Positions 28,200-36,964 of a stretch of DNA of 64,000 nt are shown here, piece by piece (position 1 is the first letter of the stretch; every line of letters starts with the position of its first letter). Source of the DNA: Alkalibacterium putridalgicola. Lineage in GTDB: Bacteria; Bacillota; Bacilli; Lactobacillales; Carnobacteriaceae_A. The position numbers and the translations under genes were made by a program. The stretch lies in contig NZ_FOBL01000008.1 of NCBI RefSeq assembly GCF_900109825.1, positions 22,828-86,827 on the forward strand, given 5' to 3'. The notes beneath the pieces are model-generated. The model saw only the letters and a program-made list of their open reading frames with translations. It was not told the origin of the DNA and searched no databases.

Positions 28200-29165
28200 A
28201 TGAGTGACTACCGCGTATTACTGTATTACAAATATGTACACATTGAAGACCCCGAAAGATTCAGAGATGAACATATGAAACTGTGTCAGGACATCGGACT
28301 GAAAGGACGCATTCTCGTGTCCGAAGAAGGCTTGAACGGCACCTGTTCCGGTACGATCGAACAGACAGACCGTTACATGGAAGCCGTTCGTTCTGATGAA
28401 CGCTTCAGTGACATTTATTTTAAAATCGATGAAGCCGATGGCCATGCATTCAAAAAAATGCATGTGCGCTACCGTCCCGAAATCGTTTCATTGAAACTGG
28501 GCGAAGAAGACCACGATGCCAGCGAGCTGACCGGTAAATTCTTAGATCCGGTCGAATGGAAAGAAGCACTGGAAGATGAGAACACTATCGTTCTGGATGC
28601 CCGTAACGATTATGAATACGATCTGGGACACTTTAGAGGAGCCATTCGCCCTGATATCCGTTCATTCAGAGAACTGCCTGAATGGATCAAAGAGAACAAA
28701 GAGAAATTCATGGACAAACGCATCGTCACCTACTGTACCGGCGGGATCCGCTGTGAAAAACTGACGGGCTGGCTGATGAAAGAAGGTTTTGAAGATGTGG
28801 GGCAGCTGCATGGCGGTATTCACCACTATGGTACCGACCCTCAGACACAAGGAGAAAAATGGGACGGTAAAATGTATGTCTTTGATGAACGCATCAGCGT
28901 AGACATCAATAAAGTAGACAAAAAAGTCATTGCCAGAGACTGGTTTGATGGTGAGCCATGTGAACGTTACGTGAACTGTGCGAATCCTGAATGCAACCGT
29001 CAGGTCATTATGTCAGAAGAAAATGAACATAAATATCTGCGAGGCTGTACGCATGACTGTCGTGTACACCCCAACAACCGTTATGTTGAAGAACATCAGT
29101 TGAGCTGTGAAGAGGTAGAAAAGCGTCTCGAAGCTATCGGTGAAAGTCTTCCTGAAAAAGTATAG
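28200..29165 (+). CDS. trhO: tRNA uridine(34) hydroxylase TrhO (rhodanese-like)
   Basis: Oxygen-dependent enzyme that makes 5-hydroxyuridine at the wobble position of certain tRNAs. 321 residues: N-terminal acylphosphatase-like domain, central rhodanese domain with active Cys in [10 protein letters not shown], and a C-terminal Cys-rich segment ([10 protein letters not shown]...[13 protein letters not shown]). ATG follows TAGGAGG. Monocistronic, with its own promoter region shared divergently with the P60 gene. Confidence 0.93.
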   Translation: MSDYRVLLYYKYVHIEDPERFRDEHMKLCQDIGLKGRILVSEEGLNGTCSGTIEQTDRYMEAVRSDERFSDIYFKIDEADGHAFKKMHVRYRPEIVSLKLGEEDHDASELTGKFLDPVEWKEALEDENTIVLDARNDYEYDLGHFRGAIRPDIRSFRELPEWIKENKEKFMDKRIVTYCTGGIRCEKLTGWLMKEGFEDVGQLHGGIHHYGTDPQTQGEKWDGKMYVFDERISVDINKVDKKVIARDWFDGEPCERYVNCANPECNRQVIMSEENEHKYLRGCTHDCRVHPNNRYVEEHQLSCEEVEKRLEAIGESLPEKV

Positions 29166-29173
29166 TTTCCATC

Positions 29174-29205
29174 CCCTCTGCACTGTTACAAGGCAGAGGG
29201 ACTTT
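29174..29205 (+). terminator. Probable terminator of trhO
   Basis: CCCTCTGC and GCAGAGGG form a perfect 8-bp stem, followed by a short T-rich tail. Confidence 0.6.
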
Positions 29206-29287
29206 CTATACTGCCTTAACAATTCCGTCACATAACCGAATTAGTTACAGGAATACCCTGCCTTTCGTTTTATTTTTCCTCTGATTT

Positions 29288-29296
29288 TGCTATAAT
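29288..29296 (+). promoter_or_regulatory. Extended -10 promoter of PBP gene
   Basis: TGCTATAAT, a perfect extended -10, 44 bases before the start codon. Confidence 0.6.
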
Positions 29297-29339
29297 ATAC
29301 CAAGTCATATCACTATATAAACTAAATAAGGAGCCTATA

Positions 29340-31967
29340 ATGAAACGATCTGAAAATGAAGAACAAAAACAGTCGGAAGAAACCACAGAAACTGAACAGT
29401 CATCGCGTTTTGAATCCGTTGTCTATTACTTCGATATCTTTTACCGTGTCGTTAAAGCTTTAGTCATTTTACTCATTATTATTTTGCTCGTTGCCGGCTC
29501 TCTCGGAGCAGGAACAGCAGTCGGATATTTTGCCTCTCTTGTTCACGGGTCAGAGATCCCGAAACGTGAGGAAATGGTCAGCCAGATACAAGACTACACA
29601 CGTAAATCAAGTATGTATTATGCAGATGGTAGTCTGATCAGTGATGTACGCTCAGATTTGCTGCGTACACCAATCCCACTTGACCAGGTTTCAGATCTGC
29701 TGATCAATGCTGTTGTCTCAACTGAAGATGAATACTTCTTCGAACATGAAGGCGTGGTGCCCAAAGCGGTGGCCCGTGCTTTAGTTCAGGAACTTTCTGA
29801 TTCCGGAGCAACAACCGGTGGATCTACTTTAACGCAGCAGCTGATCAAACAGCAGATCCTGTCTCCAGAAGTCACGCATGAGCGTAAGGCAAACGAGATC
29901 CTGCTTGCTTATCATCTGGAAAATGAAATAGACAAAGATCAAATACTGGAAGCTTATCTTAACGTTTCCCCTTTTGGGCGTAACAATAAAGGACAGAACA
30001 TTGCAGGGGTCGAAGAAGCTGCACAAGGCATATTTGGCGTCTCAGCAAGCGACGTATCGCTTCCTCAGGCCGCCTTCATAGCCGGATTGCCACAGCGCCC
30101 CATCGTCTTCACTCCTTATACAAATTACGGACAGATAAAGGAAAGCCACGACTTAAGTATTTCACGCCAGCATGAAGTCTTGTTCCGTATGTACCGTGAA
30201 GGTCATATCACCCAAGAAGAATATGAAGAAGCTCGCGCCTACGATATCACTCAGGACTTTATCAATCAGGAAAACATGGATTATGACGATAATACCTACG
30301 TATATGATATCGCGCTCGAACGCTCTCTGGAAATACTTTCAGAACACTTCATGCAGGCTGAAGAAGTCACGGATGAAATGCTCGAGGAAAATCCTGAATT
30401 AGTCGAGGAATACAATGAACGCGCAAAATACGCTCTTGAAAACCAGGGCTACAAGGTCCACACTACTGTCGACAAAGAAATCCATGACACCCTTGAACGT
30501 GTTACTGCTGAATACAAAGATCAGCTGGGAGCCCCACGTTACTATACGTATGAAGATGACGAAGGTGAAACACACGAAGTCGAAGTGCCTATCAATACCT
30601 CGGGTGCTATGATCGATAACAGAACAGGACGTGTCATCGGATTTATCGGCGGTGCTGATTACACTACAGAACAGTACAACTATGCTTTTAAAAGTAACCG
30701 TAGCCCAGGTTCCGTCTTTAAACCTTTAGCTGTTTATGGTCCGGCGCTTGAAAATGATATCATCACACCAGCTACGATTATTCCGGATACCCCTTATGAA
30801 GTTCCAACCTGGGACTCAGATGTGGGCGATTATGTCGGTCATCCTATAACCAATGCGACACGCATAACGAATGAATGGATGACAGCTGAAAAAGCAATCA
30901 CAATATCTCAAAATATACCTGCTGCGAAGATCTTCATGGAGATGAAAGATGACCATGTCTCCGAAAAATATATCCGACGCATGGGAATTTCCGAGGCAAT
31001 GATTCCAAGCAGCGAGTTTGATAATGCTTCTACTGCTCTTGGGGGTTTAACTGAAGGTATTCCTCCCGTTGACTTAATGAGTGCTTTCTCCACGATAGGA
31101 AACAACGGTGTCCATGCAGATGCCTATATCATTGAACGTATCGAGGATAGTAACGGAGAAACAGTGTACGAACACAAACATGAAGAAACCCGTGTCTGGG
31201 GAGAGGATTCAAACTATCTTCTCGTCGATATGATGAGAAATATACACGTTCAAGGGACTGCTCGTGGAACCATGGATAACCTTCCTTTTGAAGCAGACTG
31301 GATTTCAAAAACCGGTACGACACAGGATCGCAAAGATATCTGGTATGCCGCTAGTACACCCCGCATCACGTTTGGGACGTGGATCGGCTATGGTAATGAT
31401 AATTTCCGCTTGGGTGACGACTTTGGTATCCATCCAAGCCGCCGTAACCGTAATTTCTGGGCTGAACTGATGAGTGCCGTTTATGAAGTGAATCCTGATA
31501 TTTTCGGGGTCGGCGAAGAATTCCCTCGTCCGTCCAGCGTGACTGATGAATCAGTTATCCAGGCTACCGGAATGAAGTCCGGAACCGTAGAAACGCCAGG
31601 AGGCAGCACTTTTAATTTCTCTGGGCCAACTCATACTGAAGTGTTCAAAAAAGATAATATTCCTGGACCGACTGTCTATGACTTCGCTATCGGAGCTACA
31701 GATGAAGAGCTGGCACAATTCTGGGGAGGCAGACGCCCTTCAGAAGAGTCCGAAGATGAAGATGAGTCTGACAATGAAGAATCCGAAGATAACAACGATT
31801 CAGAAGAAGAATCGGAACCCGAAGCAGAACAAGATCCACAAAGCGAACCAGAAGAAGAAGCTGATTCCGAACCGGAACCTGAAGAGGAAGAGAATCAGGA
31901 ACCTGAACCGGAATCGGATGACTCATCTGATGAAGACACTAGTGATTCAGAAGAATCTGAAGAATAA
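29340..31967 (+). CDS. Class A penicillin-binding protein (PBP1A family)
   Basis: Bifunctional peptidoglycan synthase. Residues 1-37 cytoplasmic, membrane anchor ~38-65, GT51 glycosyltransferase with catalytic Glu129 (STEDEYFFEHEG) and GGSTLTQQLIKQ, then transpeptidase with Ser458-Val-Phe-Lys461, SQN at 523-525 and KTG in ISKTGTTQD near 655. Residues ~800-875 are a striking low-complexity tail made almost only of Glu, Asp, Ser and Pro, on the outer side of the membrane. ATG follows AAGGAG. The acidic tail is longer than in usual PBP1A and suits a salt- or alkali-adapted surface. Confidence 0.94.
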   Translation: MKRSENEEQKQSEETTETEQSSRFESVVYYFDIFYRVVKALVILLIIILLVAGSLGAGTAVGYFASLVHGSEIPKREEMVSQIQDYTRKSSMYYADGSLISDVRSDLLRTPIPLDQVSDLLINAVVSTEDEYFFEHEGVVPKAVARALVQELSDSGATTGGSTLTQQLIKQQILSPEVTHERKANEILLAYHLENEIDKDQILEAYLNVSPFGRNNKGQNIAGVEEAAQGIFGVSASDVSLPQAAFIAGLPQRPIVFTPYTNYGQIKESHDLSISRQHEVLFRMYREGHITQEEYEEARAYDITQDFINQENMDYDDNTYVYDIALERSLEILSEHFMQAEEVTDEMLEENPELVEEYNERAKYALENQGYKVHTTVDKEIHDTLERVTAEYKDQLGAPRYYTYEDDEGETHEVEVPINTSGAMIDNRTGRVIGFIGGADYTTEQYNYAFKSNRSPGSVFKPLAVYGPALENDIITPATIIPDTPYEVPTWDSDVGDYVGHPITNATRITNEWMTAEKAITISQNIPAAKIFMEMKDDHVSEKYIRRMGISEAMIPSSEFDNASTALGGLTEGIPPVDLMSAFSTIGNNGVHADAYIIERIEDSNGETVYEHKHEETRVWGEDSNYLLVDMMRNIHVQGTARGTMDNLPFEADWISKTGTTQDRKDIWYAASTPRITFGTWIGYGNDNFRLGDDFGIHPSRRNRNFWAELMSAVYEVNPDIFGVGEEFPRPSSVTDESVIQATGMKSGTVETPGGSTFNFSGPTHTEVFKKDNIPGPTVYDFAIGATDEELAQFWGGRRPSEESEDEDESDNEESEDNNDSEEESEPEAEQDPQSEPEEEADSEPEPEEEENQEPEPESDDSSDEDTSDSEESEE

Positions 31968-31979
31968 GATATAAGATGT

Positions 31980-32020
31980 TAAAAGAGACTGGGGGTACCA
32001 TTCCCCCAGTCTCTTTTTTA
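31980..32020 (+). terminator. Terminator of PBP gene
   Basis: AAAAGAGACTGGGGG and CCCCCAGTCTCTTTTTT, perfect 15-bp stem with T run. Confidence 0.92.
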
Positions 32021-32089
32021 TATAGATCATTATTTTGGCAGCGTCCTATTATTTTTTAATCCAACTCCTGTGGATATGTTGTAAGCATG

Positions 32090-32280
32090 ATTCCATAACT
32101 TGTTAAACTGAGCCTTAATCAAAGTACTGCTAAAGTTTGATTAGTGACCAGTTCCTCAACAATTTTCTCAGGAACTAGTCTCAATAGAACTTTAGCGACC
32201 AGTTCCTCACAAATATGCTCATGAAGTTGTCTCAATAACAGTTTGGTTCTCCACTGACATCATCGAGGAACCTGCAGCTG
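32090..32280. repeat. Short degenerate 51-bp array (about 3 copies, family C)
   Basis: GACCAGTTCCTCA begins at 32146 and 32197 (51 apart); a weaker third unit has GGTTCTC...GAGGAACC near 32243-32273. The clearest unit is an inverted repeat, AGTTCCT with AGGAACT at 32150-32177. Between convergent PBP and ccpA genes. Confidence 0.6.
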
Positions 32281-32308
32281 CTCGTATTTTTTTGGGACCT
32301 TTACATAG

Positions 32309-32338
32309 CAAAAGAGGCCGGGTTTCCCCGGCCTCTTC
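32309..32338 (-). terminator. Terminator of ccpA
   Basis: AAGAGGCCGGG and CCCGGCCTCTT form an 11-bp stem, with a short T run on the minus strand. Confidence 0.85.
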
Positions 32339-32349
32339 TCATCAACTTT

Positions 32350-33351
32350 TTACTTCGTTGTTCCTTTTGAACCGATCGTATAAGGTAATGTGATCGTTTT
32401 TTCCTCTGTTTCTTCTTTATTCATCAGCTTCGTCAACAGACGCATGGCTACTGCACCGATATCATAAAGCGGCTGTTCCACTGTGGTCAGTCTCGGTCTG
32501 GACATCGCAGTCAGCTTGGAGTTGTTCGATGTGATGATTTCAAAGTCCTCAGGTACGCTTACGCCACGATCAAGTGCCGCATTCAAAACACCTAAAGCTA
32601 ATTCGTCATCTGCAACTACGGCTGCTGTTGCACCAGCTTTATTCAGCTGTTCGTAAACGGCTTCCCCTACTTTATATGTGTATTCAGACTGTAAGACCAA
32701 GTCTTCTTCATAAGGTAATGACGCTTTTTCCAAAGCCTTCTTGTAACCATTCAGTCGATAGATACCATTGATCGGTTCTTCGTGACTTTCAGAAATGAAC
32801 GCTACTTTTTTATGTCCATTATCGACCAGCATCATTGTGGCATCTTCTGTGGCTTGTTCGTAATCGATGTTGACGCTGCCTACCTGTTCGTCCGGATCCA
32901 CTGTACCCGCTAACACGACAGGTGTGCGGGAGCGTGAAAATTCAGCACGCAGTTCATCAGTGATCTTGTTACCCATGAAGATAACACCATCTACCTGTTT
33001 CGCCAGCAGTGTATTCAACACCTGAACTTCTTTTTCTTCATTCTTATCTGAGTTTGCCAAGATGATATTATATTTGTACATCGTTGCAATATCATCGATT
33101 CCGCGAGCAAGGGATGAGAAATAAAGATTCGTAACATCAGGGATGATGACCCCTACTGTTGTGGTCTTTTTACTTGCCAGTCCACGGGCCACTGCGTTTG
33201 GACGATAATCCAAACGGTCGATGACCTCTAGTACCTTCTTTCTGGTTGTTGGTTTAACGTTCGGGTTGCCATTGACCACACGCGAGACAGTCGCCATAGA
33301 GACGCCGGCTTCACGGGCAACATCGTAAATTGTTATTGTTTGTTTATCCAT
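32350..33351 (-). CDS. ccpA: Catabolite control protein A
   Basis: LacI-family global regulator that binds cre sites with HPr-Ser-P. 333 residues; helix-turn-helix [20 protein letters not shown] at 7-26, hinge helix [11 protein letters not shown], then the periplasmic-binding-type core with the CcpA-typical effector region. It is divergent from pepQ, the classical arrangement in lactic acid bacteria, and its promoter overlaps a perfect cre (33416-33430), so autoregulation is likely. ATG follows AGAAGGAG. Confidence 0.97.
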   Translation of the reverse strand: MDKQTITIYDVAREAGVSMATVSRVVNGNPNVKPTTRKKVLEVIDRLDYRPNAVARGLASKKTTTVGVIIPDVTNLYFSSLARGIDDIATMYKYNIILANSDKNEEKEVQVLNTLLAKQVDGVIFMGNKITDELRAEFSRSRTPVVLAGTVDPDEQVGSVNIDYEQATEDATMMLVDNGHKKVAFISESHEEPINGIYRLNGYKKALEKASLPYEEDLVLQSEYTYKVGEAVYEQLNKAGATAAVVADDELALGVLNAALDRGVSVPEDFEIITSNNSKLTAMSRPRLTTVEQPLYDIGAVAMRLLTKLMNKEETEEKTITLPYTIGSKGTTK

Positions 33352-33383
33352 GATATAACTCCTTCTAAAGAGATTTGATTTTT

Positions 33384-33398
33384 TTGTGAGCGCATTCT
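33384..33398 (+). promoter_or_regulatory. Imperfect cre site
   Basis: TTGTGAGCGCATTCT matches WTGNAANCGNWNNCW with one mismatch (G for A at position 5). Also forms a -35-like TTGTGA that is 17 bases from TAGGAT on the plus strand, pointing to pepQ. Confidence 0.5.
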
Positions 33399-33402
33399 TC
33401 TT

Positions 33403-33430
33403 AATATAGGATAACAGAGTCCGCTTACAA
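33403..33430 (-). promoter_or_regulatory. ccpA promoter overlapped by a perfect cre
   Basis: Minus strand: TTGTAA (33430-33425), 16 bases, TATATT (33408-33403). The -35 lies inside TTGTAAGCGGACTCT (33416-33430), which matches the cre consensus at every defined position. Confidence 0.7.
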
Positions 33431-33556
33431 TTTCAATTATAAGATGTAATTTTCATGAAATTTTCTAACTATTTTTCAGAAAAGGCTTTCTTCAGCTATA
33501 CTATGGCCTTTTTTTCTGATAAACTTAATCTAAATCACAGAAAAGAAGGGTTACTC

Positions 33557-34657
33557 ATGACATTGATAAAGAAGCTTCAACAGACGATGCGCGATAAAAA
33601 GTTAGACATGCTTTATTTTGATGAACCATTGACCGTTGCCTATTTAACTGGTTTTGAAAGCGAGCCGCACGAACGTGTAGTGGCTGTGCTGGTGTTCTCC
33701 GACAAAGTCTGGATGATCGTACCGGAACTTGAAAAACAGTCGGCCAAAGCAGCTGCCACATGCGACCGGATACTCTCCTACAAAGATGAAGTATCCCCCT
33801 GGTCTCTCCTGAAAGATGCTTTAAAAGGCGAAACAAATAAGACCAGGCACGTCGGAGTTGACGAAGAGTCGCTCGTAGTCTCGCGTTATCATGAGTTAAA
33901 AGACGTATTCTCAACCGCCTCATTCGTAAATAGTACGTCGCTCATTCAGAATCTGCGAGTGATCAAACAATCATATGAAATCGACATCATGAAAGAAGCC
34001 GGACAACTGGCGGACAAAGCACTGGAAATCGGCATGTCTTCACTTAAAAATGGTATCACCGAAGCAGAAGTCGTTGCCTTGATCGAATATGAGATTAAAA
34101 AATATGGGGTCGAAAAGATGAGTTTCCCGACCATGGTTTTATTCGGTGATCACGCTGCGAGTCCGCACGGCAACCCAGGAAGTCGCAAGCTCCAGCCAAA
34201 TGAGTGGGTCCTTTTTGATTTAGGGGTCGTTTACAAGGGCTACACAAGCGATATGACCCGGACAGTCGTTTACGGCCAAGCGGATAAAAAGACACAAGAG
34301 ATATACAACGTCGTTAAAGATGCTCAGGAGAACGCACAAAACTTTATTAAGCCCGGCGTACGTGCCGGTGATATCGATAAGGCAGCCCGCCAGCATATCG
34401 AAGATGCCGGTTATGGTGAGTACTTTTCTCATCGACTGGGACACGGTTTAGGAAAATCTGTTCACGAATATCCTAATATCGCACCCGGAGTTGCACTTGA
34501 GATCGAAGAAAATATGTGCTTCTCGATAGAACCCGGTATTTACATCGAGGATTACTACGGTGTCCGTATTGAAGACTGTGTCTATGTCACAGAGTCGGGG
34601 GCCTTGCCGCTCACTCATACACCAAAAGAAATGATCGAACTTCCTATAAAAGAATAA
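33557..34657 (+). CDS. pepQ: Xaa-Pro dipeptidase PepQ (M24B)
   Basis: Splits dipeptides with C-terminal proline. 366 residues from ATG 33557 behind AAGAAGGG; an in-frame ATG at 33455 would add 34 unconserved residues across the promoter. Catalytic domain ligands: Asp pair in FDLGVVYKGYTSDMTRT, His in HRLGHGLGKSVHE, Glu in SIEPGIYI and GVRIEDC. Divergent from ccpA with cre sites between, so probably under carbon control. Confidence 0.95.
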   Translation: MTLIKKLQQTMRDKKLDMLYFDEPLTVAYLTGFESEPHERVVAVLVFSDKVWMIVPELEKQSAKAAATCDRILSYKDEVSPWSLLKDALKGETNKTRHVGVDEESLVVSRYHELKDVFSTASFVNSTSLIQNLRVIKQSYEIDIMKEAGQLADKALEIGMSSLKNGITEAEVVALIEYEIKKYGVEKMSFPTMVLFGDHAASPHGNPGSRKLQPNEWVLFDLGVVYKGYTSDMTRTVVYGQADKKTQEIYNVVKDAQENAQNFIKPGVRAGDIDKAARQHIEDAGYGEYFSHRLGHGLGKSVHEYPNIAPGVALEIEENMCFSIEPGIYIEDYYGVRIEDCVYVTESGALPLTHTPKEMIELPIKE

Positions 34658-34658
34658 T

Positions 34659-34708
34659 AAAAAGTCCTGCCCAAAGACGTCTAAGTCTTCCTGAGGCAGG
34701 ATTTTTTT
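34659..34708. terminator. Terminator shared by pepQ and the DUF421 pair
   Basis: AAAAGTCCTGCC and GGCAGGATTTTTTT with T run on the plus strand. It abuts the stop of the convergent gene at 34707. Confidence 0.8.
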
Positions 34709-35219
34709 ACTGTTTTTCAATAAAAATAAAATCTTCTTTTTCGAGTTGTCTTTTTTCCGAATCTGACATAACAGTCAGTGTCCCATCTGATTCCAGGATA
34801 ATGGCTGAGATCCCTTCAAAAGACACATACCCTGACTTTCTTATCGCCTGCTTCAATTCATTTCTGTCGACCCGTTCTTTTCTCATCGCTTGTTCCTGGA
34901 AGGTGTCATTATAATAGAGTAATGCAGGATCCGACTTTAACAAAGATCCCACCGATTTATATCGGACAGACAACCAGGTCGCCACATGCTGAAGGGTGAC
35001 CAGCATGGCAAAGGTCAATATACCGCTCCAGAAAGAGGCTTTATAGTTGACAATGGTCGTTGCAAGTACCGATCCTAAAGCAACGGTCACAATGAAATCA
35101 AAAGCATTCATCTTGGACAACGTTCTTTTCCCTGAGGAGCGTAAAATCAGGACAATAGAAATGAAACTTACCACACTGATTGCTATGAGTTTTACGGCTT
35201 CAATCAAACTGATCGTCAT
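34707..35219 (-). CDS. DUF421 (YetF-like) membrane protein, second copy
   Basis: 170 residues: three hydrophobic helices (~1-85) with the family core LRSSGKRTLSKMNAFDFIVTVALGSVLAT and a small cytosolic domain. Relatives include the spore protein SpoVA-independent YetF/YdfS group; function unknown. It overlaps the first copy by 20 bases and shares the motif SGKRTL-KMNAFDFI with it, so the pair is a tandem duplication and may form a hetero-oligomer. Confidence 0.88.
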   Translation of the reverse strand: MTISLIEAVKLIAISVVSFISIVLILRSSGKRTLSKMNAFDFIVTVALGSVLATTIVNYKASFWSGILTFAMLVTLQHVATWLSVRYKSVGSLLKSDPALLYYNDTFQEQAMRKERVDRNELKQAIRKSGYVSFEGISAIILESDGTLTVMSDSEKRQLEKEDFIFIEKQ

Positions 35220-35748
35220 CTGAATCCTTCTTTCTTTTTTTACTTTTTTTATCCAAATCTTGTAATGTATCCAAATTATTCTCTTTACTTTTTTCTTTCG
35301 GGAGTACAGAAATGGTTCCGTCTGTTTCCAAAATCACAGCTCCCACTTCTTCGATCCTTCCGATGCCCTGTTCACGCATGGCTTGCAGCACTTCCGATCT
35401 GGGGATACGTTCCTTCTTTAGGATCGCTTCATAATACGTCCCTTCATAGAAAAGCAGTGTCGGATTGGCCTTCAACAACGTATCAAAGAAGGTATACCTG
35501 GAAGAAAGCAGGCTGGAGAAAAACTGGAACAATAGCAGCAGAAAAATGACATACAGCCCCTGGAAGAGATTTTCCTTATAGTTGATCAGCATATTCCCGA
35601 ATACAGCACCAACCGAGACCGTGATGATAAAATCAAAAGCATTCATCTTCAAAAGTGTCCGTTTGCCTGATAGCCTGAGCAAAAACAGCACGATGACATA
35701 GCTGAAAAAGGCAATCAGGAAGAGTTCACTCATTTGTCTGATATCCAA
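35200..35748 (-). CDS. DUF421 (YetF-like) membrane protein, first copy
   Basis: 182 residues with the same three-helix plus YetF-domain layout as its neighbour (LLRLSGKRTLLKMNAFDFIITVSVGAV; GIGRIEEVGAVILETDGTISVLPK). Its C-terminus is a Lys/Asp-rich tail missing from the other copy. TTG at 35748 is used, near AAGGGAAG; ATG at 35733 is the alternative. Confidence 0.86.
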   Translation of the reverse strand: MDIRQMSELFLIAFFSYVIVLFLLRLSGKRTLLKMNAFDFIITVSVGAVFGNMLINYKENLFQGLYVIFLLLLFQFFSSLLSSRYTFFDTLLKANPTLLFYEGTYYEAILKKERIPRSEVLQAMREQGIGRIEEVGAVILETDGTISVLPKEKSKENNLDTLQDLDKKSKKRKKDSDDDQFD

Positions 35749-35784
35749 TCTTCCCTTCCCCCTCTTCAGGCTATTTTGTGTATG

Positions 35785-35813
35785 AAAAAGGATGCGATGT
35801 TAACCGCATCCTT
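35785..35813 (-). terminator. Terminator of DUF948-YtxH unit
   Basis: AAGGATGCG and CGCATCCTT with T run on the minus strand. Confidence 0.85.
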
Positions 35814-35835
35814 CCCCTCACTTTTTGTCTTTCCT

Positions 35836-36342
35836 TTACTTGTTGTCAGGATTGAAATAAGTGGCATCTGTTTTGTCGTCTTCTGTATCCAACTGGGATT
35901 CGGCACTTACTGCACGAGACGTTGTTTCTGGAACCGTCGGATCATTTTTTTTAGACTCTTCCTTATTCATTTTTCCTTTGACTTTTTCAGCTGTTTCTCT
36001 TGCTTCTTTTTTGATTTTATCCAGATTCTCTCCGGCTTTCTCCATATTTTCTTCAGCTTGACCACTTAACTGTTCATAACTTGCAGAAGCATCTTTCTTA
36101 TAGTCTTCCGTTTTTTTGCTGACAGAATCTTTCAATTCCATGCCTTTATCTTTTGCTTTGTTCACGTAATCTTTAGCCTGATCCTTTGTTTTGACAGTAC
36201 GGTCCTTGATGTCGCCACGTACCTCTTTACCTGATTTTGGAGCAAGAAGTAGTGCAGTCAAACCGGCAACTGCAGCACCAACAAATGTCCCGAGAACAAA
36301 ACCTTTTACTTCGTATACTTTACCTAATTTATGGATCAACAT
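35836..36342 (-). CDS. YtxH domain general stress protein
   Basis: 168 residues. One membrane helix with the YtxH glycine pattern (GFVLGTFVGAAVAGLTALLLAPKSGKEVR), then a long amphipathic Lys/Glu-rich helix like LEA proteins and a polar tail. Usually paired, as here, with a DUF948 gene 46 bases upstream. Relatives are stress-induced; biochemical function unknown. Confidence 0.88.
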   Translation of the reverse strand: MLIHKLGKVYEVKGFVLGTFVGAAVAGLTALLLAPKSGKEVRGDIKDRTVKTKDQAKDYVNKAKDKGMELKDSVSKKTEDYKKDASASYEQLSGQAEENMEKAGENLDKIKKEARETAEKVKGKMNKEESKKNDPTVPETTSRAVSAESQLDTEDDKTDATYFNPDNK

Positions 36343-36388
36343 AATTTAACATCTCTCCTTTTTTATTTATCGATGGATAGCTGACTTA

Positions 36389-36799
36389 TTATTTTCTTCT
36401 ATCTCTGCTCATGGTCGAACCTACTTTTTTTGCAATACCTATGGATGCACCTCTCTTGGAAACACTCGCTAAGTGAGAACTTAAGTTGCGAGTCGAATGG
36501 TTCAGACTGGAAACGGACTCGCCTAAATCTCCCACAGCTTTGAATAAAGGATCGGTCAGTCCGAGTTTACCATTCACATCATCCAGTGTGACATTCGACT
36601 TATTAAGTAATCCTTCAACCTCGATCAGAAGAAGATCGGCATCTTTGGTTATGGTGCTTAAACTTTTATTCGCTTCCTCTACTGTTGTATTCAGTTCGGA
36701 AACCATTTTTGCCACTTTGAACAGCACGTAAACCAGACCTAAAACGAGTACTGCAAAAGCTATTGCTGCAATTAATGCTGCTATTTCTCCACCTGTCAT
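36389..36799 (-). CDS. DUF948 family membrane protein
   Basis: 136 residues; an N-terminal membrane helix (~5-28), then a coiled coil typical of DUF948 (MVSELNTTVEEANKSL...DADLLLIEVEGLLNKSN). Companion of the YtxH gene downstream. ATG follows AGAGGG. Confidence 0.88.
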   Translation of the reverse strand: MTGGEIAALIAAIAFAVLVLGLVYVLFKVAKMVSELNTTVEEANKSLSTITKDADLLLIEVEGLLNKSNVTLDDVNGKLGLTDPLFKAVGDLGESVSSLNHSTRNLSSHLASVSKRGASIGIAKKVGSTMSRDRRK

Positions 36800-36890
36800 A
36801 TTTATCCCTCTTTCTTATATTCTGTATGAATTAAGGTTACCACTTAAGTTGATTTAAATGCAACTGAGATGATTTGAATCTATGATTAAA

Positions 36891-36918
36891 TTGTATCTTT
36901 TTAAAATCATGTTAAAAT
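36891..36918 (+). promoter_or_regulatory. Promoter of mscS
   Basis: TTGTAT, 16-base spacer, TAAAAT, 46 bases before the start codon. Confidence 0.55.
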
Positions 36919-36964
36919 GATAAGTGACTATATTATTTAATCAGAAGATCGTAAAGGAGCTATT

